Assembly: GCF_947501415.1 (NCBI RefSeq)
Contig: NZ_CANMVL010000009.1
Span: forward strand, 248,001-312,000
Source: an uncultured Halomonas sp.
GTDB lineage: Bacteria; Pseudomonadota; Gammaproteobacteria; Pseudomonadales; Halomonadaceae
DNA: 64,000 bases
Reading direction: 5' to 3'
This document shows, piece after piece, positions 17,216-25,690 of the stretch. How positions within the stretch are numbered: the first letter of the stretch is position 1; each line of letters starts with the position of its first letter. The notes beneath the pieces are model-generated. The model had not been told where the DNA came from. It did no database searches and worked only from the letters and a program-made list of their open reading frames with translations. The translations under genes were made by a program, and so were the position numbers.

Positions 17216-18474
17216 CCGCCCTGCTCTTCCTGCTGTTTCTGCTCTTCATGCTGCTGGGGGTACCCATCGCCCTGGCCATCGGTGCCAGCACCCTGGTGGC
17301 GCTCAATGCCCAGGGCGTGCCGCTGATGGTGGTCACCCAGCAGATGTTCCAGGGCATCAACTCCTTCGCCCTGGTCGCGGTACCGATGTTTATCCTGGCA
17401 GGCGACCTGATGGCCCAGGGCAAGGTGAGCGAGAAGCTTGTCGATTTCGCCGATTCGCTGTTCGGCTTTCTCAAGGGTGGCCTGTCGATCGTCTCGGTAG
17501 GCGCCGGGATGTTCTTCGCCGCCATCTCGGGCTCCGGTGCCGCCACCACCGCCGCGGTGGGCTCGAGCCTGGTGCCGGAGCTGCGCAAGAAGGGCTATGA
17601 GCCCGCCTCGGCCGCCAGCCTGATCGCCGCCAGCGGCACCATCGGGGTGGTGATCCCGCCCTCGGTGCCGATGATCATCTATGCCGTGATCGCTCAACAG
17701 TCGGTGTCGACGCTGTTTTTGAGCGGTATCCTGCCGGGCATCGCCATGGGCCTCGGGCTCTCCGCCATCGCCATCGTGCAGGCCTATCGTCGCAACTACC
17801 CGCGTGGCACCGCCCTGTCGGCGGCCACCATCTGGCGTACCTTCAAGAGCGCCAGCTGGGGACTGATGACGCCGGTGATCATCCTCGGCGGGATCTTCTC
17901 CGGGGTCTTTACCCCCAGCGAGGCGGCGGTGATCGCGGTCAACTACGCCCTGCTGGTGTCGCTGTTCGTCTATCGCGATCTGGGAATCAAGGATGTCTAC
18001 CGCATCCTGATCCGCTCGGCCATCACCACCTCGGTGATCATGCTGGTGATCGCCACCTCGGCGGTGCTCAGCTGGACCCTGTCGAGCTGGCAGGTGCCCG
18101 GCGCCATCGCCCAGGCGGTGCTCTCGCTCTCCACCGACCCGATGGTGATCATGCTGCTGGTGGTCGCGGTGATCCTGCTCACCGGCGTTTTTATCGAGAC
18201 CGCCAGCGCCCTGATCATCCTGACGCCGGTGCTGCTGCCGCTGGTCACCCAGCTGGGCATCGACCCCATTCACTTCGGGCTGATCATCGTGGTGGGCCTG
18301 GCCATCGGCATGATCACCCCGCCGGTGGCGATCAATCTCTATGTGGCATCGTCGGTGACCCAGCTGCCGCTGGAGCGCATCACCCGGGCGATCATTCCCT
18401 ACCTGCTGGGGCTGATCGCGGTGCTGCTGCTGGTGGTCTACGTGCCCATCCTGGCCGGCTGGTCGGGGGCATGA
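17212..18474 (+). CDS. TRAP transporter large permease subunit (DctM family)
   Basis: A 420-residue, almost wholly hydrophobic DctM with about 12 membrane segments. Family signatures include PMFILAGDLM, GAGMFFAAISGSGAATTAAVGS parts SGSGAATTAAVGS, the re-entrant loop LIAASGTIGVVIPPSVPMI and GLAIGMITPPVAINLYV near the C-terminus. It carries the transport pathway coupled to Na+. Length is typical for stand-alone DctM (about 425). A stem-loop follows immediately after the stop. Confidence 0.95.
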   Translation: MTALLFLLFLLFMLLGVPIALAIGASTLVALNAQGVPLMVVTQQMFQGINSFALVAVPMFILAGDLMAQGKVSEKLVDFADSLFGFLKGGLSIVSVGAGMFFAAISGSGAATTAAVGSSLVPELRKKGYEPASAASLIAASGTIGVVIPPSVPMIIYAVIAQQSVSTLFLSGILPGIAMGLGLSAIAIVQAYRRNYPRGTALSAATIWRTFKSASWGLMTPVIILGGIFSGVFTPSEAAVIAVNYALLVSLFVYRDLGIKDVYRILIRSAITTSVIMLVIATSAVLSWTLSSWQVPGAIAQAVLSLSTDPMVIMLLVVAVILLTGVFIETASALIILTPVLLPLVTQLGIDPIHFGLIIVVGLAIGMITPPVAINLYVASSVTQLPLERITRAIIPYLLGLIAVLLLVVYVPILAGWSGA

Positions 18475-18480
18475 AACTGC

Positions 18481-18504
18481 GATGCCGCCTGGTCAGGCGG
18501 CATC
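18481..18504. terminator. stem-loop between convergent dctM and FAD dehydrogenase genes
   Basis: GATGCCGCCT and AGGCGGCATC form a perfect 10-bp stem with a GGTC loop right after the dctM stop. There is no T-tract, so it may act with Rho or as a 3'-end stabiliser rather than as a classical intrinsic terminator. Confidence 0.6.
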
Positions 18505-18574
18505 GCTCATCGCTCAAGTGTCGGGCAAGGCCCCTCTCGTTCTCTCCAGGCCCGACCGCCTGTCCCGGCAGCGC

Positions 18575-19954
18575 TCAGGGCAACAGCTTGCCGGGATTGA
18601 GCAGTCCCTTAGGGTCAAGCGCCTTCTTGAGCATCTTCATCACCTCGATCTCATCCTCGTTGCGGCTCAGATAGAGGTAGTCACGCTTCTCCATTCCGAT
18701 GCCATGTTCGGCCGAGATGGAGCCGCCGATCTCGGCCAGGGGGTGATACACCATCTTTTCGACCGCATAACGGCTCTCCCTGCCGGCATCGCCCACGGTC
18801 ACCATGATATGCAGGTTACCGTCCCCCAGATGGCCGAAGGTGACCAGTCGGCCCGCTTCGGGGAACGCCTCCGCCAGCTGCCGCTCCAGGTCGGCCACAT
18901 AGGTCTCCATGGCGGGAATCGGCAGGCTGACATCGAAGGAGAACATCGGATCCAGGGCCCGGACCAGCACCTCGATATTCTCCCGGATCGCCCATAGCTC
19001 CTGGCGCTGGGCCTCGGAACTGGCCAGCACGGCATCGCTGACCAGCCCCTCTTCGAACGCCTGCTCGAGAAGCGTCTGGAAGCGCTCGGCATCGAGTTCC
19101 CGATCCACTCCCTGGGTCTCGATGATGGCATAGAAGGGGGAGTCGGCTGCCAGAGGTGGCCGGTGGGCACCACTCTCCTCGGTCATCAGCCGATAGTGAC
19201 TGTTCCAGAGCGCCTCGAAGGCGCTCAGGCCGAGTCGCCTCGAGGTCAGGTCGAGCAGTGAAGTCAGGGCATCGAAGGTGGGGACCGCAACCAGGGCACA
19301 CTGCTCGCTGGGCAGCCTCGGCTGCAGCCTCAGCACGGCACGGGTAACGATGCCCAGGGTGCCCTCACTGCCGATAAACAGCTGCTTGAGGTCATAGCCG
19401 GCATTGTTCTTCAGCATCCTGTTCATGGAGCTGACCACTCGACCATCCGCCAGCACCGCCTCGAGGCCGAGTACCTGTTGGCGCATCATGCCGTAGCGGA
19501 TCACCCGAACCCCACCGGCGTTGGTCGAGATGTTCCCACCGATGGTGCAGGAGCCTCGGGCCCCAAGGTCCAGCGGGAACTGCATGTCGATCTCGGCGGC
19601 GGCTTCCTGCACGCTCTGAAGAGGAATGCCGGCCTGCACCGTCATGGTGCCGCCCACCGCATCCACCTCTTCGATGGCCGTCATGCGCTCCAGCGAGACC
19701 ACCAGTTCGTTGGCACTGGCAACGGCCCCCTGCACCACGCCGGTCACGCCCCCATGGGTCACCACCGGCTGGCGAGCCTTGTGGCAGAGCGTCATGATCT
19801 GACTCAACTGCTCGGTGGTGGCCGGGCGCACGATGGCCGCCGCCTCACAGGGCAGCGACGTGAACCAGTCGGAAGAGCGTTCCAGCACGGCCTCGCCTGT
19901 CAGCACATTTTCCGGTCCCAGAATTTCCGTCAGGCTTTCGAGCAGTTGGTCCAT
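18575..19954 (-). CDS. FAD-binding 2-hydroxyacid dehydrogenase (GlcD/D-LDH-like)
   Basis: A 459-residue flavoprotein of the vanillyl-alcohol-oxidase fold, GlcD/D-2-hydroxyglutarate dehydrogenase branch. The FAD domain (about 35-215) has VVTHGGVTGVVQGA, GARGSCTIGGNISTNAGG parts TIGGNISTNAGG, GYDLKQLFIGSEGTLGIVT parts GSEGTLGIVT; the C-terminal cap has the metal-binding GHLGDGNLHIM and SAEHGIGMEKR. It oxidises a D-2-hydroxy acid to the 2-oxo acid and passes electrons to another carrier; no Fe-S domain is fused. It is convergent with the TRAP operon, which may import its substrate, but that link is an inference from position only. Confidence 0.9.
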   Translation of the reverse strand: MDQLLESLTEILGPENVLTGEAVLERSSDWFTSLPCEAAAIVRPATTEQLSQIMTLCHKARQPVVTHGGVTGVVQGAVASANELVVSLERMTAIEEVDAVGGTMTVQAGIPLQSVQEAAAEIDMQFPLDLGARGSCTIGGNISTNAGGVRVIRYGMMRQQVLGLEAVLADGRVVSSMNRMLKNNAGYDLKQLFIGSEGTLGIVTRAVLRLQPRLPSEQCALVAVPTFDALTSLLDLTSRRLGLSAFEALWNSHYRLMTEESGAHRPPLAADSPFYAIIETQGVDRELDAERFQTLLEQAFEEGLVSDAVLASSEAQRQELWAIRENIEVLVRALDPMFSFDVSLPIPAMETYVADLERQLAEAFPEAGRLVTFGHLGDGNLHIMVTVGDAGRESRYAVEKMVYHPLAEIGGSISAEHGIGMEKRDYLYLSRNEDEIEVMKMLKKALDPKGLLNPGKLLP

Positions 19955-20194
19955 GTGTTTCGATCCTGTGTTGACGTGAGGTCATGCTAAGTTCAGCGAG
20001 ATTACTCGCCGCCACTGCCCGACTCAAGTCCCGCAACTCGCTGCCGCCACAAAGAAATTGGCCTCATGCCGTTGCGGACCCGCAAGTGCCCTGAAGAGAA
20101 GCCGAGCACTTCCCTGGTATCGCCAGACAGGGTAGCGTTGGGGTTCCTGCCCGGCGCTCGCCTTGAGCGCTGCTCGATGACAACTGGATGCCCC

Positions 20195-20395
20195 ATGCTG
20201 ACGACACGCCTACTTCTGCCTGCCACCCTGCTGGGGACTCTGCTGCTTGCCGGCTGCACCACCTATACCTTCGACGACGGGCATAGAGAGACGGTATGGG
20301 GGGTACCCGCCGAGGACGAGACCCTCAGCCGCGAGGAGCGCGAGAACGCACCTCCCCGCTACCGTGAGCCCGGCGAAATCCCCGAGGCTCCCTAG
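20195..20395 (+). CDS. small lipoprotein
   Basis: A 66-residue lipoprotein: a short signal peptide with hydrophobic core LLLPATLLGTLLL, lipobox LAGC (Cys at about residue 18), then a mature part of about 49 residues that is acidic and Pro-rich (YTFDDGHRETVWG, ending PGEIPEAP). I do not know its function. The ATG at 20195 gives a textbook signal peptide; an ATG six codons earlier at 20177 is possible. Neither has a strong ribosome-binding site. The last four bases overlap the end of the convergent methyltransferase gene. Confidence 0.65.
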   Translation: MLTTRLLLPATLLGTLLLAGCTTYTFDDGHRETVWGVPAEDETLSREERENAPPRYREPGEIPEAP

Positions 20396-20997
20396 TCGCG
20401 AACGAGTACCACGCTAAGATTATTGGCGGGCATCTCCACCGTGCGCTCGAGCCTGAGGCCATGGCGCTCGGCCTCGGCGACCACCTCCTCGAGATCCCGC
20501 ACCCCCCAGCGTGGGTCGCGGCGTCGTAGGTCGGCATCGAAGGCGGCGTTGCTGGGTGCGGTGTGCTCGCCAGCGCGGCGGTAGGGACCATAGAGATAGA
20601 GCACACCGCCGGAGACGAGTCGCTCACCGGCGCGCGCCATCAACGCCTCGCTCACCCCCCAGGGCGAGATATGGACCAGGTTGATCACAACGATCGCCTC
20701 GAAGGGCCCCGCCGGCCAGCTTTCCTTATCGGTGGCGTCGAGACGCATCGGCTCGAGCAGGTTGGCCTGGCCCATTTGCTCGCGCCAGGCGGCGATGGAG
20801 GCCAGCGCCTCGGCGTTCGGATCACTCGGCTGCCATACCCACTGCGGCATGGCGGTGGCGCAGTGCACGGCATGTTCACCGCTGCCGCTGGCGAGCTCCA
20901 GCACCCGTGCGCGCTCGGGCAACGCGGCCTGAAGCACCTCGAGAATCGGCTGACGATTGCGTGCCGCGGCAGGGCTGTATCGACGAAGGTCGGTCAT
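20392..20997 (-). CDS. DUF938 SAM-dependent methyltransferase
   Basis: A 201-residue class I methyltransferase-like protein of the DUF938 family. Motif I is VLELASGSGEHA at about residues 32-43, an acidic residue after WQPSDPN fits motif II, and VVINLVHISPW and LYLYGPY follow the usual order. The substrate of the family is unknown. Length matches other DUF938 members (about 200-215). It is transcribed away from the pseudouridine synthase gene's 3' end on the same strand, about 30 bases downstream of it, so the two may be co-transcribed. Confidence 0.88.
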   Translation of the reverse strand: MTDLRRYSPAAARNRQPILEVLQAALPERARVLELASGSGEHAVHCATAMPQWVWQPSDPNAEALASIAAWREQMGQANLLEPMRLDATDKESWPAGPFEAIVVINLVHISPWGVSEALMARAGERLVSGGVLYLYGPYRRAGEHTAPSNAAFDADLRRRDPRWGVRDLEEVVAEAERHGLRLERTVEMPANNLSVVLVRD

Positions 20998-21029
20998 AAG
21001 GGTCTCTCTTTTTTATCTGGAGCGAAGCG

Positions 21030-22181
21030 CTACTTTTTCCTGCCACGGGGTTTGCTGCCCGGGGCCATTGCCTTGGCACGGGAGCCGGAGGGGCGGCCGC
21101 CCTTCGGCTTGGCTCCCGGCTTCTTGGCAGCAGCCGACTTCCCGGCGAACGCCTTCCCGGCAGCCGCGCCCTTCCCCGTCACCTTACGCTTGCCGGCACC
21201 GGGCTTTCCTGAGCCGGGCTTTCCTGAGCCGGGCTTGCCGGCGGCGGACTTATCCGCACCGGATTTTCCAGCACTGGGTTTTCCTACGCCGGGCTTTCCA
21301 GTGCGAGAGCTGGCCCCGTCAGCGCCACGCGGCGTGCGTTTCTGGCGTGCTCCCGCCTTACCTGCCGGCTTTCCCGCCGAGCTGCCGGTACGGGCCTTCC
21401 CACCGCCCGCCCCCTTGCGCCGGGTCTTGCGACGCGCGGGCTCGCCGGCTTCCGAGGCGGAGTCTTCGGTCATGGCGAGGATCGTCGATACCTCGTCTGG
21501 GGTCAGATCACGCCAGTCACCGATGGCCAGCCCCTTGAGCGACACATTCATGATGCGGATGCGCTCCAGCTTTACCACCTCGTAGCCGAACACCTCGCAC
21601 ATCCGGCGAATCTGACGGTTGAGGCCCTGCACCAGGGTGATGTTAAAGACGAAACGCGATTCCCTGACCACCCGGCACTTCTTGGTGACCTCACCGAGGA
21701 TCGGCACACCACCGGCCATGCCGGCGAGAAACTCGTCGGTCACCGGCTTGTTGACGGTGACCAGGTACTCCTTTTCGTGATTGTTGCTGGCGCGCAGGAT
21801 GCGGTTGACCAGGTCGCCGTTGTTGGTCAGGAAGATCAGCCCCTGGGAGTCCTTGTCGAGACGGCCGATGGGAAAGATTCGGGTGCCGTGCTTGACGAAG
21901 TCGACGATATTGGCCTTCTCGTCCGGGTCGGTGGTGCTGACGATGCCTACCGGCTTGTTGAGGGCGATGAAGACCAGATCCTCCTCCTCCAGCGCCAGGG
22001 GCTCGACGACCTGGCCATTCACCTTGACCACGCTGCCGGGGGCGACACGGTCGCCGGGGGTGGCTCGCCTGCCATCGATACGCACATTGCCCTGCTCGAT
22101 GTACCTGTCGGCCTCTCGCCGCGAGCACATGCCGCTTTCGCTGATGTACTTGTTGATTCGTTTCGAGAGGGTCTGGGCCAT
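21030..22181 (-). CDS. rluF: 23S rRNA pseudouridine(2604) synthase RluF
   Basis: A 383-residue pseudouridine synthase closely resembling E. coli RluF: S4 domain at the N-terminus ([20 protein letters not shown] parts), [12 protein letters not shown], and the catalytic Asp109 in [10 protein letters not shown], then the C-terminal [17 protein letters not shown]. It isomerises U2604 of 23S rRNA (and in E. coli also tRNA-Tyr U35). The core ends near residue 245; beyond that is a tail of about 135 residues made almost only of Lys, Gly, Ala, Ser, Pro and Arg with repeated GKPG units, partly encoded by a perfect 15-bp tandem at 21199-21228. E. coli RluF has a shorter basic tail. Confidence 0.93.
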   Translation of the reverse strand: MAQTLSKRINKYISESGMCSRREADRYIEQGNVRIDGRRATPGDRVAPGSVVKVNGQVVEPLALEEEDLVFIALNKPVGIVSTTDPDEKANIVDFVKHGTRIFPIGRLDKDSQGLIFLTNNGDLVNRILRASNNHEKEYLVTVNKPVTDEFLAGMAGGVPILGEVTKKCRVVRESRFVFNITLVQGLNRQIRRMCEVFGYEVVKLERIRIMNVSLKGLAIGDWRDLTPDEVSTILAMTEDSASEAGEPARRKTRRKGAGGGKARTGSSAGKPAGKAGARQKRTPRGADGASSRTGKPGVGKPSAGKSGADKSAAGKPGSGKPGSGKPGAGKRKVTGKGAAAGKAFAGKSAAAKKPGAKPKGGRPSGSRAKAMAPGSKPRGRKK

Positions 22182-22272
22182 GGGAGATATCCGATCGCAG
22201 GAGTGAAGAGTGTTGAGGCGGCGGCCGGCCAGTCTAAGGGCTCATCCGGAGGACGGCCAGCCGTAGGAGGGG

Positions 22273-22755
22273 CTAGCCCAGGGCGCAGCAACGCTTGAAC
22301 TTGCGCCCGCTGCCGCAGAGGCAGGCGTCGTTGCGCCCGGGCTTCAGGCGCGACACGGCCGGCTGTCCATCCAGGTAGCGCCAGTGGCCCGCCTCCCGGC
22401 GGAACCGTGACGCCTCTTCGAGCACCCCGTAATGGTGGCCCTCACGGAAGGTGGCACGAAACGTCACCCAGCCTTCATCCCCCTGCTCGCCGCTGCTCAC
22501 TACCTGCAGCCGAAGCCAGTGGGTGGTGTCATCCGCCGTCAGCGACGCGGGTCGGGTCTCGGGATGCCAGCTCGTGAGCAGATAGTCGGTAAGGTGCAAC
22601 ACAAAGGCGCTGTAGCGCGAACGCATCAGGGACTCGGGCGTGGGGGCGACCTCCCCGGCATGGTAGCGGCCACAGCACGCGTCCAGCGGCTTGCCACTAT
22701 CACAAGGACAGGCACCAGGACAGACACGAGGACAAGTAGTTGAAGGGCTCGGCAT
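22273..22755 (-). CDS. YchJ family protein with two SEC-C motifs
   Basis: A 160-residue YchJ/UPF0225-type protein. It has a zinc-binding Cys cluster at each end: CPCDSGKPLDACCG near residue 15 and DACLCGSGRKFKRCC at the C-terminus, both of SEC-C style, with a central NTF2-like domain (MRSRYSAFVLHLTDYLL, then HWRYLDG). Function is unknown; SEC-C motifs in SecA bind zinc and contact SecB or ribosomes. The ATG at 22755 is chosen for the AGGAG about 6 bases upstream. It is divergent from the P-type ATPase gene. Confidence 0.9.
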   Translation of the reverse strand: MPSPSTTCPRVCPGACPCDSGKPLDACCGRYHAGEVAPTPESLMRSRYSAFVLHLTDYLLTSWHPETRPASLTADDTTHWLRLQVVSSGEQGDEGWVTFRATFREGHHYGVLEEASRFRREAGHWRYLDGQPAVSRLKPGRNDACLCGSGRKFKRCCALG

Positions 22756-22942
22756 GGAGGCTCCTGTGAGCTTGGCAGTCCTCCATCTTACCAAGGGTCG
22801 GAAGACGGCTCGACCAGCAGTGCCGCCACCCTTCTCGCCTCGAGACCAGCCACTTGAGCCGATAACTTGTCCTGCATTACGGCACTGCAACATCGAGTGT
22901 GTTACATCTGGAATAGATTGCCCCGCCGCTGGAGGTTACTGG

Positions 22943-25690
22943 ATGTCCGAGCCCCGCCCCTGGAAGAGAGTCGCCTGGCATGCCCAGTCTGAACAGCAGG
23001 CCCTCGAGCACCTCGAGGCCGATCGTCACGGGCTGAGCGAGGCCGAGGCCCGAGCTCGTCTGGCGCGCTTCGGCCCCAACCTGCTTCAGCGGGCCGAGGG
23101 CCGTCCATGGTGGAAGCGACTGCTGGAGCAGCTCAACAATATCCTGATGCTGGTGCTGATCGGCGCCGGTGTGGCGAGCCTGGGGCTTGGCCATACTCTG
23201 GATGCCATCGCCATCTTCGGCGTGGTGCTGATCATCGCCCTGATCGGTTTCCTTCAGGAAGGCAAGGCCGAGCAGGCCCTGGAGAGCATACGCGATATGC
23301 TCTCGCCACAGGCCAGGGTGCTGCGAAACGGCAAGCGCCAGACGATCGATGCCGAGGCGCTGGTGCCGGGCGATGTGGTCATGCTGGAGGGCGGTGATCG
23401 CGTGCCGGCGGACCTGCGCCTGCTGGAGGCCAAGCGCCTGCGCACCGACGAGGCCTCCCTGACCGGGGAGTCCACCGCGGTGGAGAAGGCTACCGCACCG
23501 GTGGCGGATGACGCGGACCTTGGCGACCGCACCGGCATGGCCTACGCCGGCACCCTCGTGGTCCAGGGTACCGCTCGCGGGCTGGTGGTGGAGACCGGCA
23601 TCCGCACCGAGATCGGCCGCATCTCCGAGATGTTGCGCGGTGTGGAACAGCTCAAGACGCCGCTACTGCGCCAGATCGACCGGGCCGGTCACATCCTGGC
23701 CCTGGTCATCGTGGCCATCGCCGTGCTCACCGCCGCCTTCGGGGTGCTCGTTCATGACAAGCCCGTCGGCGAGATGTTCATGGCGGCGGTGGGGCTCGCC
23801 GTGGCGGCCATCCCGGAAGGCATGCCGGCCATCGTCACCATCGGCCTGGCCCTGGGGGTGCAGGCCATGGCTCGACAGAATGCCATTATTCGGCGCCTGC
23901 CGGCGGTGGAGACCCTCGGCTCGATCTCCACCATCTTCACCGACAAGACCGGCACCCTGACCCGCAACGAGATGACCGCCAGGGCGATCTGGCTGCCGGA
24001 GGGAGAGATCCATATCACCGGCACCGGCTTCGCCCCCGACGGTGACTTCCACGCGCTGGATGCCGACGACAACTCGCTTTCGCCCCCTCTGGTAACCGAG
24101 GCGCATCGCGCCCTGCACCACTTCCTCGAGGTCGGCGTACTCTGCAACGATGCCGAGCTGGCCCATGAGGAGGACCAGTGGGTGATCCACGGTGACCCCA
24201 CGGAGGGTGCCCTGGTGGTGGCGGCGGCCAAGGCGGGAATCGTGGCACGCTCCCTGCGTGACGAGCACCGCCGCCTGGACACCATCCCCTTCGACTCCAG
24301 ACGCAAGTCCATGGCCACCCTGCATGAACGCGAGGGGCAGCAGGTTCTGCTGATCAAGGGGGCGCCCGACCGCCTGCTGGAGCGATGCACTCGGGTGCGT
24401 CGCGAAGATGGCGGGGAGATGGCGATTGAGCGCCAGCAGTGGGAAGCACGTATCCATGCGCTGTCGGCCCAGGGCCTTCGAGTCCTGGCCCTGGGCGAGA
24501 AGCCACTCCAGGAGGTTCAGGCGCTGGAGGATCACCACACTGAGGACGACCTGATACTGCTGGGGCTGGTGGGACTGCTCGATCCACCTCGCGACGAGGC
24601 CATCACGGCGGTGCGGGAGTGCCTGGCCGCCGGCATCCGCCCGGTGATGATCACCGGCGACCACGCGGTTACCGCCCTGGCCATCGCCCGCCAGCTGGGC
24701 TTCGCCCATACCGAACGCGCGATACGCGGCCGCGAGATCGAGGCGATGAGCGATGCCGAGCTTCGCGAGGTGGTCCTCCAGGTGGATGTGTTCGCCCGGG
24801 CGGCGCCCGAGCACAAGCTGCGCCTGGTTCGGGCGATGCAGGAGCATGGCGGCATCTGTGCCATGACCGGTGACGGGGTCAATGACGGTCCGGCGCTAAA
24901 GCGTGCCGACGTCGGCGTCGCCATGGGCATCCAGGGCACCGAAGCCGCGAAGGAGGCCGCGGAGATGGTGCTGGCCGACGACAACTTCGCCACCATCGTC
25001 GGGGCCATCCGCGAGGGCCGCAAGGTCTACGACAATATCCGCAAGACCATCACCTATCTGCTGCCCGCCAATGGCGCCCAGGGTCTGGCCATCCTGCTGG
25101 CCGTGGTAGCCGGCACACAGCTACCGGTCACGCCGGTTCAGGCGCTGTGGGTCAATATGGTGGTGGCCGTGACCCTGGGCCTGGCGCTGGCCTTCGAGAA
25201 GGGTGAGCACAACCTGATGAGGCGGCGCCCGCGAAAACCGGACGCCGCCCTGCTCGACCTCTTCCTGCTGTGGCGGGTGGGCTTTGTCTCCCTGTTGCTG
25301 CTGCTCGGCGTGTTCGGGGTCTTCTCATGGATTCTCAACGCCCAGGGCGGCAGCATCGAGCTGGCACGGGCGGGGGCCGTCAACATGCTGGTGATGGGCA
25401 GCGCCGCCTACCTGATCAATAGCCGCTTCCTGATCGGCAGCACCCTCAGCCTCGGCGGTATCTTCGGCAGCCGGCCGGTGTGGGGCTCCATCATGGCCGT
25501 GGTAGCGTTGCAGCTAGTTTGGACCTACCTGCCCGTCATGCAGCTGGTGTTCGGTGCCGAGGGACTCGCCCCGTTCCACTGGCTGGTGATCCTTGCGGTC
25601 AGCATCGGCCTCTACCTGGTGATCGAGGTCGAGAAATGGGTGCTGAGGCGGCGCCGTCGGTCTCGATGCCTGCGGTATGACCACTCCTAG
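22943..25690 (+). CDS. cation-transporting P-type ATPase (P2-like)
   Basis: A 915-residue P-type ATPase. Actuator loop TGES is at 174-177, the phosphorylated Asp334 lies in DKTGTLTRNE, KGAPD marks nucleotide binding, and TGDGVNDGPALK is the hinge. The M4 motif is PEGMP, as in calcium-pump-like P2 enzymes (PEGLP), but M6 reads WVNMVVAVTLG where Ca2+ pumps have N-x-x-x-D, so the usual second acidic ligand is missing and the ion cannot be named. N-terminal cation-ATPase domain precedes. Start at 22943 follows GGAGG by 7 bases; a longer frame overlaps the ychJ region and is rejected. Its stop overlaps the end of convergent hrpB. Confidence 0.92.
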   Translation: MSEPRPWKRVAWHAQSEQQALEHLEADRHGLSEAEARARLARFGPNLLQRAEGRPWWKRLLEQLNNILMLVLIGAGVASLGLGHTLDAIAIFGVVLIIALIGFLQEGKAEQALESIRDMLSPQARVLRNGKRQTIDAEALVPGDVVMLEGGDRVPADLRLLEAKRLRTDEASLTGESTAVEKATAPVADDADLGDRTGMAYAGTLVVQGTARGLVVETGIRTEIGRISEMLRGVEQLKTPLLRQIDRAGHILALVIVAIAVLTAAFGVLVHDKPVGEMFMAAVGLAVAAIPEGMPAIVTIGLALGVQAMARQNAIIRRLPAVETLGSISTIFTDKTGTLTRNEMTARAIWLPEGEIHITGTGFAPDGDFHALDADDNSLSPPLVTEAHRALHHFLEVGVLCNDAELAHEEDQWVIHGDPTEGALVVAAAKAGIVARSLRDEHRRLDTIPFDSRRKSMATLHEREGQQVLLIKGAPDRLLERCTRVRREDGGEMAIERQQWEARIHALSAQGLRVLALGEKPLQEVQALEDHHTEDDLILLGLVGLLDPPRDEAITAVRECLAAGIRPVMITGDHAVTALAIARQLGFAHTERAIRGREIEAMSDAELREVVLQVDVFARAAPEHKLRLVRAMQEHGGICAMTGDGVNDGPALKRADVGVAMGIQGTEAAKEAAEMVLADDNFATIVGAIREGRKVYDNIRKTITYLLPANGAQGLAILLAVVAGTQLPVTPVQALWVNMVVAVTLGLALAFEKGEHNLMRRRPRKPDAALLDLFLLWRVGFVSLLLLLGVFGVFSWILNAQGGSIELARAGAVNMLVMGSAAYLINSRFLIGSTLSLGGIFGSRPVWGSIMAVVALQLVWTYLPVMQLVFGAEGLAPFHWLVILAVSIGLYLVIEVEKWVLRRRRRSRCLRYDHS

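Noticed and set aside
20085..20165. Possible fourth, degenerate copy of the interspersed repeat
   Set aside because: Only a short block (CAGGGAAGTGCTCGGC on the minus strand) resembles the family, and the ends are not recognisable. Too weak to call.
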